From Pseudomonadota bacterium (GTDB taxonomy: Bacteria > Pseudomonadota > Gammaproteobacteria > Burkholderiales > Gallionellaceae): a stretch of 55,579 nt of DNA. Shown in pieces: positions 14,315 to 24,162 of this stretch (position 1 is its first letter; each line of letters starts with the position of its first letter). The position numbers were made by a program, and so were the translations under genes. Below the pieces are notes generated by a model. That model saw only the letters and a list, made by a program, of their open reading frames with translations. It searched no databases and had not been told where the DNA came from. Where the stretch lies: NCBI GenBank assembly GCA_021787435.1, contig JAJYLY010000014.1:1-55579 (forward strand), written 5' to 3'.

Positions 14315-15871
14315 CTATTCTATGGGCTGATCCACAGCGCGGTGGATGCTGATCGGAGGAATGCGGTGCACCAGAAAGAAGGCCAGCACGAGCAAAGCCG
14401 AGATTAGCCACTGGCTGCCGTGTATCGCGCTGATCAGCGCATCTCTCGCACCCAGAAGCAGCGCGTTTGCATCTGACCCTGCCCTGCCGATGAAATTCGC
14501 AGCTTTAGCACGATCGACCAGTATCTGCGGGTCGTCTAGCCACGATGACCACGGTTCGGCGCGGTGGGATTTCAGCATGATGCCGATCTTTGCTGCATAA
14601 AGATTCGAGATCAGCGCGCCCGCCAGCGCGGTACCCAGCATGTTGCCGACCATGCGCATGCTCTGCAGCATCGCAGTGACGACCCCAAGCTGCGTGCGCG
14701 GGGCGCTGTACTGTGCCATCAGAGTCAGGTTGGGCAGGAGCATGCCCAACCCTAGGCCGCCTGTCACCATCGTTACCGCAATCAATGCATGCGGAGTGGA
14801 AGGCGTGGTCTGCGTCAGCGCAAGCGCACAGATCAGGAAGAAGCCGAGACCGATATACAGCAGCGCATTGGGCGCATGCAGTCTGGTCACGATGCGCGCG
14901 TTGACGATGCTGCCGACGGTGATGAAGACAGCAAGCGGCGTGACCAGCAGGCCGGCTTCGTTGGGCAGCAATCCGAAGCCGCCCTGGAACAGCAGCGGCG
15001 CATAGTAAAGGATGGCGAACATGCAGAACCCCATCGTAATCGCCAGCGCGAACAAGGGACCCAGTATGCGGTGGGTGAACATGGCCAGCGGCAACAATGG
15101 GTTATCGCAGCGCCTTTCCCAGAAGACCAGTGCAACGGCGGAAATGGCACCGGTCAATCCCAGCGCGGCAAGCACAAGCGGCGGCTTGTGCTGGGGCAGC
15201 CATTCCACCAGCAGCTGCAGGCAGCACAACGCCATTGCGACCAGCAGTGATCCTATCCAGTCCATGCTCGAGGAAGGGTGCTCGGAGTGGCGAATCCTGG
15301 GCAGGAAATGCCAGACGAAGCCAAGGCTTGCTGCGCCTACGGGCAGGTTGACGAAGAACACCCAGCGCCATCCCCAGTACTGCGCGAGATAGCCGCCAAG
15401 CGACGGGCCGATCGCATTGGCAAGGCCGAAGGCTGTGCTGAACAGGATCTGCCAGCGCAGGCGCTCGCGTGCTTCCGGGAACAGGTCTGGCACAGAGGCG
15501 AACGATGTTGCCACCAACATACCGCCACCAATCCCCTGCAGCGCGCGTGCCAGCACCAGTTGAAGCATGCTTTGTGCGATGCCGCAGAGCATGGATGCCA
15601 GCGTGAAAAGGGCGATGGCGGCAACCACGAATGGCTTGCGGCCGTGTTCGTCGCCCAGTTTGCCAAAGATCGGTACCGTGATGACCGAAGTCAGCAGATA
15701 TGCTGTTCCCACCCATGCGTAAAGGTCGAAACCGTTGAGTTCGGCGACCACGGTGGGCAGCGCCGTGCCGATGACAGTCTGGTCGAGTGCGACCATGATG
15801 AGCACGAAGCAGAGCCCCAGCATGGCCAGCAGGTTCTGGCGGAAGCTGCGCGCGTCCATGGAATTTTCCAC
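14315..15871 (-). CDS. MFS drug-efflux transporter, DHA2 (EmrB/QacA) family
   Basis: Inner-membrane proton antiporter of about 518 residues with roughly 14 hydrophobic segments. Motifs include LDQTVIGTALPTV in helix 1, the loop 2-3 signature GKLGDEHGRKPF, ARALQGIGGGML in helix 4, and the motif C region GLANAIGPSLGGYLAQYWGWRW. Start is uncertain: GTG at 15871 has AGGA 6 bases upstream, ATG at 15859 is close by, and a TTG at 15901 extends the frame. No emrA-like membrane-fusion gene or regulator is adjacent. The substrate is unknown. Confidence 0.85.
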   Translation of the reverse strand: MENSMDARSFRQNLLAMLGLCFVLIMVALDQTVIGTALPTVVAELNGFDLYAWVGTAYLLTSVITVPIFGKLGDEHGRKPFVVAAIALFTLASMLCGIAQSMLQLVLARALQGIGGGMLVATSFASVPDLFPEARERLRWQILFSTAFGLANAIGPSLGGYLAQYWGWRWVFFVNLPVGAASLGFVWHFLPRIRHSEHPSSSMDWIGSLLVAMALCCLQLLVEWLPQHKPPLVLAALGLTGAISAVALVFWERRCDNPLLPLAMFTHRILGPLFALAITMGFCMFAILYYAPLLFQGGFGLLPNEAGLLVTPLAVFITVGSIVNARIVTRLHAPNALLYIGLGFFLICALALTQTTPSTPHALIAVTMVTGGLGLGMLLPNLTLMAQYSAPRTQLGVVTAMLQSMRMVGNMLGTALAGALISNLYAAKIGIMLKSHRAEPWSSWLDDPQILVDRAKAANFIGRAGSDANALLLGARDALISAIHGSQWLISALLVLAFFLVHRIPPISIHRAVDQPIE

Positions 15872-16096
15872 TTTTCTTCCTGTTTTTGGTGACCTTTTCA
15901 AGATTATGCCAGTTCTACCGGCAGGCGCGCGGAGAAACTATTCAGGAAGCTGAAAAATGATTCAAATTTTCATTTCGGCGCGCAAACTACCTGATTGCGG
16001 ATTTCAATGGTAATCTGGCGGTTGACGGAATGTTCCTGATCTGTTGCCGTCATCTTGGAAATTTCGGATTCTGCATTCTGAAGAAAGGGGAGTCGG

Positions 16097-17281
16097 ATGT
16101 TCTGGGAAAAACACTTTGATCAATTCGTGGCCCGGATGCGCGCACACGATCTGCCGCTGCATCTGAATCTGTGGAACGGTGCCGCTTTTGCACTTGGGCA
16201 GACATCTCGCGTGACGGTATCCATACCGAACGCTAGGGCGCTCAGGCATTTTTTTCCGCCGACTCTGAACAGTCTTGGGCATGCCTATGTGGAAGGCGAA
16301 ATCGAGGTAAAAGGTAGGCTTGCAGACATCATCGATGTGGCCGCAAGGCTTGCCGCCCATGAAAAGGGAGAACAGCGCCACAGCGCGCGCATGATCCGGC
16401 ATACGCGAAAGATCGACGCTGAGGCCATCGCCTACCATTACGACGTGTCCAACGAGTTTTACTCTCTCTGGCTGGACCCGAATATGGTTTATTCCTGCGG
16501 TTATTTCCGTTCGCAAGAGGATGCTCTTGAAGCCGCGCAGATGCAGAAGATAGACCACATCCTTGCCAAGCTGCACATCCAGCCCGGCGACCGCTTGCTG
16601 GATATCGGCTGCGGATGGGGAACGCTGGTGATGCGGGCCGCAGAAAAATACGGGGCCAAGGCATTGGGCATCACGCTGTCGCGCAACCAGTGCGAACTGG
16701 CGCAGGAGCGCATCGCGGCAGCCGGACTTGCAAACCACTGCGAAGTGCGCATCGAGGATTATCGGGATGTGGCGGGCAAATTCGAGCGCATCAGCAGCGT
16801 GGGCATGTTCGAGCACGTGGGTCTAAAGAACCTGCAGGGCTATTTCACCAGGGTGCGCGAGCTGCTGACTGACAACGGTGTTGCAATGAACCACGGCATT
16901 ACCTCCAGCGACCCGACTTCCGCCGAGTCGCCTTTTGGTGGCGGCGATTTCATCGAGCGCTATGTCTTTCCCCATGGCGAACTTCCGCATATCGGGCTGG
17001 TGCTCCAAGAGGTGAGTGCTGCGGGGCTGGAAGCGGTGGATGTGGAAAACCTGCGCCGCCATTACGTCTTGACGCTCAACCATTGGGTGGAACGTTACGA
17101 GGCGGCAAGCGACCGTCTGCGGCAAATCGCCGGGGAAAAGCGCTGGCGTATCTGGCGGATGTATCTGGCCGGCTGCGCGCACGGCTTCGCCCACAACTGG
17201 ATTTCCATCCATCAGATTCTGGTGGTCAAGGGCGGTACCGACGCGCTGCCTTTGACCCGGAATTACATGTATGAAAATTAA
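16097..17281 (+). CDS. cfa: Cyclopropane-fatty-acyl-phospholipid synthase
   Basis: SAM-dependent methyltransferase of 394 residues that converts unsaturated acyl chains of membrane phospholipids to cyclopropane derivatives. The N-terminal lipid-binding region is followed by IAYHYDVSNEFYSLWLDPNM (about 114-133), characteristic of the family, YSCGYF, the SAM site LLDIGCGWGTL (about 168), EDYRDV and FERISSVGMFEHVG (about 235-248). GGGGA lies upstream of the ATG. The MFS gene at 17315 starts 33 bp downstream, so the pair may be cotranscribed. Confidence 0.92.
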   Translation: MFWEKHFDQFVARMRAHDLPLHLNLWNGAAFALGQTSRVTVSIPNARALRHFFPPTLNSLGHAYVEGEIEVKGRLADIIDVAARLAAHEKGEQRHSARMIRHTRKIDAEAIAYHYDVSNEFYSLWLDPNMVYSCGYFRSQEDALEAAQMQKIDHILAKLHIQPGDRLLDIGCGWGTLVMRAAEKYGAKALGITLSRNQCELAQERIAAAGLANHCEVRIEDYRDVAGKFERISSVGMFEHVGLKNLQGYFTRVRELLTDNGVAMNHGITSSDPTSAESPFGGGDFIERYVFPHGELPHIGLVLQEVSAAGLEAVDVENLRRHYVLTLNHWVERYEAASDRLRQIAGEKRWRIWRMYLAGCAHGFAHNWISIHQILVVKGGTDALPLTRNYMYEN

Positions 17282-17314
17282 CACATGTGACCGGCCGGAA
17301 GGCTTCGGGGAGTA

Positions 17315-18487
17315 ATGTTTAGAGCTATTATTGCATTGCCACGCACGGTCTGGCTGCTCGGGCTGGTGAGCCTGTTCAACGATTCCACCAGCGAGCTGGT
17401 TTATCCGCTGGTGCCGCTCTTCCTGGCCTCGGTGCTGATGGCAGGACCGCGCGCTTTGGGCTTGATCGAGGGCGTCGCTGAGGCGACCGCCAGCCTGTTG
17501 AAATTAATTTCCGGCATGCTGATGGATAAGCGTGGCCATGCCAAGGTCTGGGTGGCAGGGGGCTATGGCCTTGCTGCATTGTCGCGCCCTTTGTTCTACC
17601 TCGCGTCTAGCTGGCCTGTGGTTCTGCTGCTTCGCTTCGCCGACCGCGCGGGCAAGGGCCTGCGCACCTCGCCGCGCGATGCGTTGCTCGCTAGCGCGGT
17701 GGACAAAGACCGGCGCGGGCTGGCTTTCGGCCTGCATCGCGCGATGGACAATGCCGGCGCGGTGATTGGTCCGCTGCTGGCGGCTTTCCTACTGGAACGC
17801 GGGATACCGCTCAAGGACATATTCCTGTGGTCTGTCGTGCCTGGAGTGATTACGGTCGCCTTGGCGCTATCCGTCAAAGAGTCGCCAGTTGTTCCGGCAG
17901 AAAACCGGATACCTTTTTCCTGGAAGCTGGAGGGTTTTTCGCCCGCCTACAAACGCTACCTGCTGGTGATGGCTTTGTTCACGCTGGGCAATTCGTCCAA
18001 TATGTTTTTGCTTCTGCGGGCAAGGGAACTGGGCTTGCCAGAATACCAGGTCCCGTTGTTGTGGGCGCTGGTGTCGGGGGTGGCCATGGCGTTTTCCGTG
18101 CCGCTGTCGGCACTGTCCGACAGGATAGGACGCGTTCGGCTGATACTCGCAGGCTGGTCAGTGTATGGCCTGTTCTACCTGCTGATGGGCGTCAACGGCT
18201 TTCACGTTATCCTGCTGTGGCCGCTGTTCGCTTTTTACGGCCTGTTCCTCGCCGCAACGGAAGGTGCGGAAAAGGCGTTGGTGGCAGACCTTGCGCCCGG
18301 CAACAGGCTGGGTGCGGCCTACGGCTGGTTCAATCTGATTGCGGGCTTGATGTTGCTGCCGGCCTCTGTCCTATTCGGCGGGCTTTGGCAGGGCATCAGC
18401 CCGCTCGCGGCATTCGGTTTCTCCGCAGCTTGCGCGCTGCTGGCGGCGCTGTTGCTTAAAATCTGGGTATTACGCGTGCAGGCTTGA
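17315..18487 (+). CDS. MFS transporter, 12-helix
   Basis: Major facilitator of 390 residues. The start LVSLFNDSTSELVYPLVPLF and the segment RFADRAGKGLRTSPRDALLA (about 108-127) are typical of a bacterial MFS subgroup with unassigned substrate. About twelve hydrophobic segments are visible. CGGGGAG lies before the ATG. It follows cfa closely but is not related to it by mechanism. Function beyond transport cannot be stated. Confidence 0.8.
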   Translation: MFRAIIALPRTVWLLGLVSLFNDSTSELVYPLVPLFLASVLMAGPRALGLIEGVAEATASLLKLISGMLMDKRGHAKVWVAGGYGLAALSRPLFYLASSWPVVLLLRFADRAGKGLRTSPRDALLASAVDKDRRGLAFGLHRAMDNAGAVIGPLLAAFLLERGIPLKDIFLWSVVPGVITVALALSVKESPVVPAENRIPFSWKLEGFSPAYKRYLLVMALFTLGNSSNMFLLLRARELGLPEYQVPLLWALVSGVAMAFSVPLSALSDRIGRVRLILAGWSVYGLFYLLMGVNGFHVILLWPLFAFYGLFLAATEGAEKALVADLAPGNRLGAAYGWFNLIAGLMLLPASVLFGGLWQGISPLAAFGFSAACALLAALLLKIWVLRVQA

Positions 18488-18547
18488 TGCTTTGGAAGTT
18501 TTGAACAACGCGTGTTTAATCGCCGGATCTGGTGCGCCAACTATTGA

Positions 18548-18576
18548 TTTAAGGATGCATCCGGTGCATGCTTTAA
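18548..18576. promoter_or_regulatory. Imperfect inverted repeat upstream of xdhC
   Basis: TTTAAGGATGCA and TGCATGCTTTAAA face each other around TCCGG, 20 bp before the xdhC start. The position fits an operator or mRNA structure for the molybdoenzyme operon. There is no direct evidence of function. Confidence 0.3.
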
Positions 18577-18595
18577 AGTTAATGAGGGGGAGATC

Positions 18596-19582
18596 GTGGA
18601 CAGCGTTGACCTTGCTGTGCTGACAAGTTTGAGCGATTGGCAAAATGAGGGATTGCCGTGCTGGCTGGTGACCGTGATGGACACATTCGGTTCCAGTCCG
18701 CGCCCGGCAGGTTCCATGCTTGCCCTGCGAGCGGACGGATTGATGGTGGGTTCCGTGTCGGGAGGATGCGTCGAGGATGACCTGCTGCTGCGTGCAAAGC
18801 AGGGGGAGTTGTTCCCCAGTCGCTGCGAGATTGTGACATATGGGGTAACGCGCGAGGAAGCGCTGCGTTTTTCGTTGCCCTGCGGTGGTGCATTACGTCT
18901 GGTGATCGAGCCTGTGCGCAATGTTGACTGGCTGGGAGAGGTCCTGAAAATCGTCAATGCGCGAAGAAAGGTTGTGCGCGTTTTGCATCTGGATACCCTG
19001 AAGGTGGAGCTCATGGACGCTGGCAGGGCGGAAGGCTTCGTGTTTGACGGCGATATCATGAGAATTGTGCATGGCCCGCGCTTGCGCATGCTGATCATAG
19101 GTGCGAACCAGACAGCCGCTTATCTTGCGCGCATGGCGCAGGGGCTGGACTATCATGTCCATGTCTGCGATCCGCGCGTTGAGATGCGAAAAAGCTGGGA
19201 TGTGCCGGGCGCGGTGCTGACGGATGAGATGCCGGACGATGCGGTGCTGGCGCTGAAGGCTGATACGGATACGGCGATCATCGCGCTGACCCACGATCCG
19301 AAACTGGATGACATGGCGCTGATCGAAGCGCTAAAATCGCAGGCGTTCTATGTGGGCGCGCTGGGTTCAAAAGCCAGCAATGCAAAGCGTCGTGAGCGGC
19401 TGGCATTGTTCGACCTGACAGACCAGGAGATTTCCAGGCTGCATGGGCCGGTGGGACTGTCCATAGGCAGCCGCACGCCGCCCGAAATTGCGGTGTCCAT
19501 CCTCGCTCATCTGATCTCTGTCAGGAACATGGCAGCCGTCGTGAGCGCCAATCAACCCGTCGTCAAGGAGGCATGTTCATGA
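18596..19582 (+). CDS. xdhC: XdhC/CoxI-family molybdoenzyme maturation protein
   Basis: Chaperone of 328 residues that binds molybdenum cofactor, helps its sulfuration and delivers it to xanthine-dehydrogenase-type enzymes. Signatures are the N-terminal [19 protein letters not shown] and [12 protein letters not shown] (about 20-62) and the C-terminal Rossmann half, [20 protein letters not shown] and [17 protein letters not shown]. The start is GTG with GAGGGGGA just upstream. The stop overlaps the next ATG. It heads a four-gene coupled operon with iorA, iorB and mocA, so cofactor delivery to that enzyme is its likely job. Confidence 0.9.
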   Translation: MDSVDLAVLTSLSDWQNEGLPCWLVTVMDTFGSSPRPAGSMLALRADGLMVGSVSGGCVEDDLLLRAKQGELFPSRCEIVTYGVTREEALRFSLPCGGALRLVIEPVRNVDWLGEVLKIVNARRKVVRVLHLDTLKVELMDAGRAEGFVFDGDIMRIVHGPRLRMLIIGANQTAAYLARMAQGLDYHVHVCDPRVEMRKSWDVPGAVLTDEMPDDAVLALKADTDTAIIALTHDPKLDDMALIEALKSQAFYVGALGSKASNAKRRERLALFDLTDQEISRLHGPVGLSIGSRTPPEIAVSILAHLISVRNMAAVVSANQPVVKEACS

Positions 19583-20037
19583 TTTCTTTTTATCTCAACG
19601 GCAAGGAAACCAGGGTCGATGCGGATCCCGGCACACCACTGCTCTGGGTGCTGCGCGACCATCTGCAGATGACAGGCACCAAATACGGCTGCGGCATCGC
19701 GCAGTGCGGTGCATGCACCGTGCATCTGGATGGACACGCCATCCGTTCCTGTGTAACGCCTTTGTCGATGGCAAGCGGCAGGAAGGTTGCGACCATAGAG
19801 GGGCTGGCAGATACTGTTCTGGGTAAGAAAGTCCAGTCCGCATGGCATGAAGTGGATGTGCCGCAGTGCGGATATTGCCAGTCAGGGCAGATCATGGCGG
19901 CGGCTGCGCTGCTGCATGAGCATCCGCATCCGAGCGATTCGCAGATTGCCGATGCGATGGACGGCATCCTGTGCCGCTGTGGTACCTACAATCGCATACG
20001 CGCCGCGATCAAGGTGGCGTCTGGAGGTGAAAAATGA
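19579..20037 (+). CDS. iorA: 2Fe-2S subunit of a periplasmic xanthine-oxidase-family enzyme (IorA-like)
   Basis: Electron-transfer subunit of 152 residues. The plant-type cluster motif [15 protein letters not shown]...C (about 42-63) and the second cluster [10 protein letters not shown]...[10 protein letters not shown] (about 100-140) match the IorA/CoxS family. ATG 19579 is preferred over ATG 19573 because AAGGAGG lies 8 bases upstream and it overlaps the xdhC stop as ATGA. It has no signal peptide and should be exported with IorB, which carries the Tat signal. The stop overlaps the iorB ATG. Confidence 0.88.
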   Translation: MISFYLNGKETRVDADPGTPLLWVLRDHLQMTGTKYGCGIAQCGACTVHLDGHAIRSCVTPLSMASGRKVATIEGLADTVLGKKVQSAWHEVDVPQCGYCQSGQIMAAAALLHEHPHPSDSQIADAMDGILCRCGTYNRIRAAIKVASGGEK

Positions 20038-22187
20038 ACGCCTTGCAAAATCCTTCGCGCCGCAAATTCCTGACGGACTCCACCGCCCTGCTGGGCGGCC
20101 TCGTGATTGGTTTTTATCTGCCGGCAACGGGCAGAGCCTACGCGGCCGGCATCAACCCCGCGAAATATCCGCCCGATGCGTTCATACACATCGCGCCCGA
20201 CGATGAGATCACCATCGTCGTCAACAAGTCCGAGATGGGGCAGGGCGTATACACTTCGCTACCCATGCTGATCAACGAGGAGCTGGAAGCGGACTGGAGC
20301 CGTATCGGTGTCGAATCCGCGCCAGTGGCCGCGGTATACAACCACACGCACATGCCGATGCAGTTGACCGGAGGCAGCTCCAGCGTTTCTTCCTCCTGGG
20401 AGCAGATGCGCCAGGTGGGCGCAGTCGCGAGGGTGCTTTTGATCCGCGCTGCGGCGGCTGAGTGGGGTGTGCCTGAAGGCGAGTGCCATGCCGAAAACGG
20501 CCAGGTGATTCATGCGAAGAGCGGCAAAAGATCAAGTTATGGAAAACTGGCGGATGCGGCAGCGAAGCTGCCATTGCCAGAAAAAGTCGAGCTGAAGCAG
20601 CCCAAGGATTTCAAGCTTATCGGCAAGCCGACAAGACGGCTCGATACGCCGGCCAAGATAAACGGCAGCGCGCAGTTTGGTCTGGACGTCTATCTGCCGG
20701 GCATACTGACCGTGCTGGTCGCGCGCAGCCCGGTGTTCGGAGGAAAGGTGAAGCGTTACGACGCGGATGATGCCAGGAAGCTGCCCGGTGTTCATGGCGT
20801 CTATCAGGTGCCGACAGGCATCGCGGTTGCGGCGGATGGTTTCTGGCCTGCGAAGACGGCGCGCGATTTGCTGCAGATAGACTGGGATGAAGGGGAGGGG
20901 GGCGCGCTTTCCACGCCGGAAATGTTTACCGGGTATCTTGAGCTTGCAAAGCAGCCTGGTCTGGTTGCACGTCACGACGGGGATGCTGTTCAGGGCCTGA
21001 AGGCTGCGCACAGGACGGTTAGCGCGGAATACGAGGTGCCGTATCTCGCGCACGCCGCGATGGAGCCGCTCAATGTGGTGGTTGATCTGAAACCTGATCA
21101 CTGCGCGATCTGGACAGGTACGCAGGCGCAGACCATGGACCGTGCGGCTGCCGCAAGGATAGCCGGGCTGAAGCCCGAACAGGTAGAAATCCACACGACC
21201 TTCCTGGGTGGCGGTTTTGGCAGGCGTGCCAATCCCAGGTCTGACTTTGTCTCCGAGGCAATACAGGTGGCGATGGCGGTCGGCAAGCCCGTCAAGGTGG
21301 TGTGGACGAGGGAAGATGACATGCAGGGTGGAAACTATCGGCCGATGTGGGCGGACCGCATCGAGGCCGGAATAGACAAGGATGGCAGGCCTGTTGCCTG
21401 GAAGCACACCATCGTCGGCCAGTCCATCGTAGAAGGCACTGCATTTGCATCCTTCATGATCCACGGCGGCATCGATGCCACATCGGTCGAGGGAGCTGCG
21501 ACCCTGCCTTATCTGATCCCGAATCTCGAGGTGGAGTTGCACAGCCCGAAGAATGCGGTGCCCGTGCAGTGGTGGCGTTCGGTCGGCCATTCGCATACGG
21601 CCTTCGTGGTCGAGACCATGATGGACGAGCTGGCGCATCTGGCTGGCCGCGACCCTGTTGCGTACCGGCTTGACGTGCTGCCTTCCGATTCGCGCTATCG
21701 GGGCGTGCTGCAGCTGGCAGTTGAAAAGTCGGGCTGGGGAAAGCTGCCTGCAGGCCGCGCACAGGGTGTTGCGGTGCATCAGTCGTTTGACAGCTATGTT
21801 GCGCATGTCGTCGAGGTTTCGCTTGAGGACGGCAGGATACGCGTGCACCGCGTGGTGTCTGCGGTGGACTGCGGCATGGTGGTCAATCCGGACGGCGTGC
21901 GCCAGCAGATCGAAAGCGCGATCGTCTATGGGTTGTCGGCCGCACTGCACGGCGAAATCACGTTGGAGAAAGGTCGCGTGATGCAGTCCAATTTCAACGA
22001 TTATCCGCCGCTCAGGTTTTCCGAGATGCCCGCAATTGATGTGCACATCGTGGAAAGCAGCAAAGAGCCTTCCGGCATAGGTGAACCCGGCACGCCGCCG
22101 ATCGCCCCCGCTGTGGCCAATGCGGTCTTTGCGCTGACAGGAAAAAGGCTGCGGCGCATGCCTTTCGGCAAGGAAAACCTTGCCTGA
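20034..22187 (+). CDS. iorB: Molybdopterin-binding large subunit, isoquinoline 1-oxidoreductase-like
   Basis: Catalytic subunit of 717 residues. A Tat signal ([20 protein letters not shown]) targets it to the periplasm, unlike cytosolic xanthine dehydrogenases. Cofactor contacts include [46 protein letters not shown] and the C-terminal active-site Glu in [15 protein letters not shown]. There is no FAD subunit, so electrons probably leave through IorA to a cytochrome. IorAB-type enzymes oxidise N-heterocycles or aldehydes; the substrate is unknown and the ior name marks family only. Confidence 0.88.
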   Translation: MNALQNPSRRKFLTDSTALLGGLVIGFYLPATGRAYAAGINPAKYPPDAFIHIAPDDEITIVVNKSEMGQGVYTSLPMLINEELEADWSRIGVESAPVAAVYNHTHMPMQLTGGSSSVSSSWEQMRQVGAVARVLLIRAAAAEWGVPEGECHAENGQVIHAKSGKRSSYGKLADAAAKLPLPEKVELKQPKDFKLIGKPTRRLDTPAKINGSAQFGLDVYLPGILTVLVARSPVFGGKVKRYDADDARKLPGVHGVYQVPTGIAVAADGFWPAKTARDLLQIDWDEGEGGALSTPEMFTGYLELAKQPGLVARHDGDAVQGLKAAHRTVSAEYEVPYLAHAAMEPLNVVVDLKPDHCAIWTGTQAQTMDRAAAARIAGLKPEQVEIHTTFLGGGFGRRANPRSDFVSEAIQVAMAVGKPVKVVWTREDDMQGGNYRPMWADRIEAGIDKDGRPVAWKHTIVGQSIVEGTAFASFMIHGGIDATSVEGAATLPYLIPNLEVELHSPKNAVPVQWWRSVGHSHTAFVVETMMDELAHLAGRDPVAYRLDVLPSDSRYRGVLQLAVEKSGWGKLPAGRAQGVAVHQSFDSYVAHVVEVSLEDGRIRVHRVVSAVDCGMVVNPDGVRQQIESAIVYGLSAALHGEITLEKGRVMQSNFNDYPPLRFSEMPAIDVHIVESSKEPSGIGEPGTPPIAPAVANAVFALTGKRLRRMPFGKENLA

Positions 22188-22773
22188 TTGCATAGCTGCG
22201 GTCGTGCTGGCGGCGGGTTCTTCGCACCGCTTCGGCGCCGACAAGCTGCTGCATCCCGTGACGCGTTGCGGTCATGTCATGCCGCTTTTGGCGCTGAGCC
22301 TTTTGCCTTGGCTCGATGTGTTCGAGAAGGTCTGCGTGGTTGTAAGAAAAGGTGAAACGATAGATGCGATCAAGACTGCGCTTGGAGAGGAAAAGTCAGC
22401 GCGGCTCTTTCGTGTGGTCTGCGTTGATGCCGCGCAGGGCATGGCTGCTAGCCTGGCTTGTGGCGTGCGTGCGAATGTCGATGTGGCAGGCTGGCTGATC
22501 GGGCTTGCCGACATGCCGCTCGTGCCGTCTTGCGCGATCGCGGGCGTGAGGGATGCGCTGCTCGTAGGCGCGCCTCTTGCCGCACCCTCAAGGAACGGCA
22601 GGCTGGGTCATCCGGTCGGATTTTCTTCGCGTTACCTTGAAGAATTGATCGATTTGCAAGGCGACCGCGGTGCTCGGCATATTTTGGAGCGTGATGAGGT
22701 GAGTATGGTGGAGGTGGAAAGTGAGGGGATCTTTGCCGACATCGATATGCCTTCCGATCTGCTGGAACTGTGA
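22180..22773 (+). CDS. mocA: MocA-like molybdenum cofactor cytidylyltransferase
   Basis: Nucleotidyltransferase of 197 residues that adds CMP to molybdopterin to give the cytosine dinucleotide form used by this enzyme class. Visible are the nucleotide-binding start [19 protein letters not shown], the GLADMPLVP motif (about 108) and the C-terminal GDRGARHIL...DIDMPSDL. The start is TTG 22180, inside the end of iorB, with AAGGAAAA upstream; no better start exists because the family motif begins at once. It completes the operon. Confidence 0.85.
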   Translation: MPDCIAAVVLAAGSSHRFGADKLLHPVTRCGHVMPLLALSLLPWLDVFEKVCVVVRKGETIDAIKTALGEEKSARLFRVVCVDAAQGMAASLACGVRANVDVAGWLIGLADMPLVPSCAIAGVRDALLVGAPLAAPSRNGRLGHPVGFSSRYLEELIDLQGDRGARHILERDEVSMVEVESEGIFADIDMPSDLLEL

Positions 22774-22779
22774 AGGGAG

Positions 22780-24162
22780 TTATCGCGTTTTCTCGAGCCA
22801 GGAGATCAGCGCGTCCTGCGCATCCTTGCCGTATTTCGCGTTGGGGTGATTGATGATGAAGACCAGTATCCACTGCTTGCCGCTCGCAGCGTGCACATAG
22901 CCCGCGATGGACTTCACGCCATCCAGCGTACCTGTCTTTAGATGCGCATGCCCTGCGATCGCATCGCCCTTGAAGCGCTTTTTCACCGTACCGTCGACCC
23001 CCAGTATCGGCAGCGATGCTTCGAATTCCGCAGAATAGGGACTTTCCCCGGCGCGCTCCAGGATGTCGGCTATGTGTTCCGCGCTGATCTGCGCATTGCG
23101 CGACAAGCCTGCGCCGTTTTCCATCACCAGTTCTGGATAGGTCGTCTTGCCCAGCCATTGCCTGATAGCCGCGATGCTGCGCGCGGTGTTTGCGCTCCCT
23201 CCGTCCAGCGTGCCTAGCGTGAGAAACAGCTGCTTTGCCATCGTGTTGTTGCTGAACTTGTTAATGTCGCGGATGATCTCGGACAGCGGAGGCGAGAGGT
23301 GAGTTGAAAAGACAGGCAGGTTTTGAGGCGCTGTGCCCATGCGGACTATGCCCGTGATCTTGCCGCCAAGCTCCTGCCACAATGCGGCAAACACCGCGAA
23401 GAAATAGTCTTTGTGCGGCAAGAGCGAGAAGTAGTCCTGCTGTTCGCCGCAGCCTGATGGGATGCTGCCTTCAAGCACGATGGTGTGTCCATCGAGCCGA
23501 GACCGATAGGCATCTTCGCCATTGCAGGGCAGGTTTTGGGACGCCGTGATGTGATCGATGATCTGGTAACCGTAAAGCTCAGGTTCCAGCAATGCAGTGG
23601 TATTCGTGCCGCCGGGTTCAAGGCGCAGATGCAGTGCGTTGAAGTTCAGAAGCAGCGCATCGGGCCCCACGTTGTAGGCGCGGTCGGGTTTGTTGTCAAA
23701 TGCAGCCGGATCGTAGTGGTCGTCTTCAAAGAAGCTGTTGTCTAACACGATGTCGCCGCGTATCTCCATAAGCCCGCGCTGGCGCAACTCGCGCAGCCAC
23801 AGCCAGAATGTCTCTATGGTGAGCATGGGATCGCCATATCCCTTGAATACCAGATTGCCGTGTAGGATGCCGTTCTCCAGCCGGCCGTCGAGATAGGCTT
23901 CTGTTTTCCAGCGGTAGGCGGGCCCAAGCATTTCGAGCCCCGCATAGGTGGTGAGCAGTTTCATGGTCGATGCCGGGTTCATCGGGCGATGGGCATTGAG
24001 GCTGATGAGCGGCCGTGAACTGTCTTGCCTGCGCACCTCTATCGCGACCGCATCAAGTGGAATGCCGGCCTTTTCGAGTTCAAGCCGGACGGATTCCGGC
24101 AGCCGCGCTGCGAAGGCATTCAGCGAAAATGCAAGCAGCAAGAATGATAATACCGTTCTCAT
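22780..24162 (-). CDS. dacB: D-alanyl-D-alanine carboxypeptidase/endopeptidase (PBP4)
   Basis: Periplasmic penicillin-binding protein of 460 residues that trims or cleaves peptidoglycan cross-links. A signal peptide (LSFLLLAFSLNAFAA) precedes the catalytic motifs SxxK in NPASTMKLLT (Ser about 63), SxN in KFSNNTMAKQLF (about 297) and KTG in AHLKTGTLDGVKS (about 400). The long insert between SxxK and SxN is as in PBP4. The ATG overlaps the bioA stop by 4 bp. Confidence 0.92.
   Translation of the reverse strand: MRTVLSFLLLAFSLNAFAARLPESVRLELEKAGIPLDAVAIEVRRQDSSRPLISLNAHRPMNPASTMKLLTTYAGLEMLGPAYRWKTEAYLDGRLENGILHGNLVFKGYGDPMLTIETFWLWLRELRQRGLMEIRGDIVLDNSFFEDDHYDPAAFDNKPDRAYNVGPDALLLNFNALHLRLEPGGTNTTALLEPELYGYQIIDHITASQNLPCNGEDAYRSRLDGHTIVLEGSIPSGCGEQQDYFSLLPHKDYFFAVFAALWQELGGKITGIVRMGTAPQNLPVFSTHLSPPLSEIIRDINKFSNNTMAKQLFLTLGTLDGGSANTARSIAAIRQWLGKTTYPELVMENGAGLSRNAQISAEHIADILERAGESPYSAEFEASLPILGVDGTVKKRFKGDAIAGHAHLKTGTLDGVKSIAGYVHAASGKQWILVFIINHPNAKYGKDAQDALISWLEKTR

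Noticed and set aside
20532..22244. 570-codon minus-strand ORF
   Set aside because: Shadow of iorB, which has a Tat signal, cofactor motifs and coupled neighbours.
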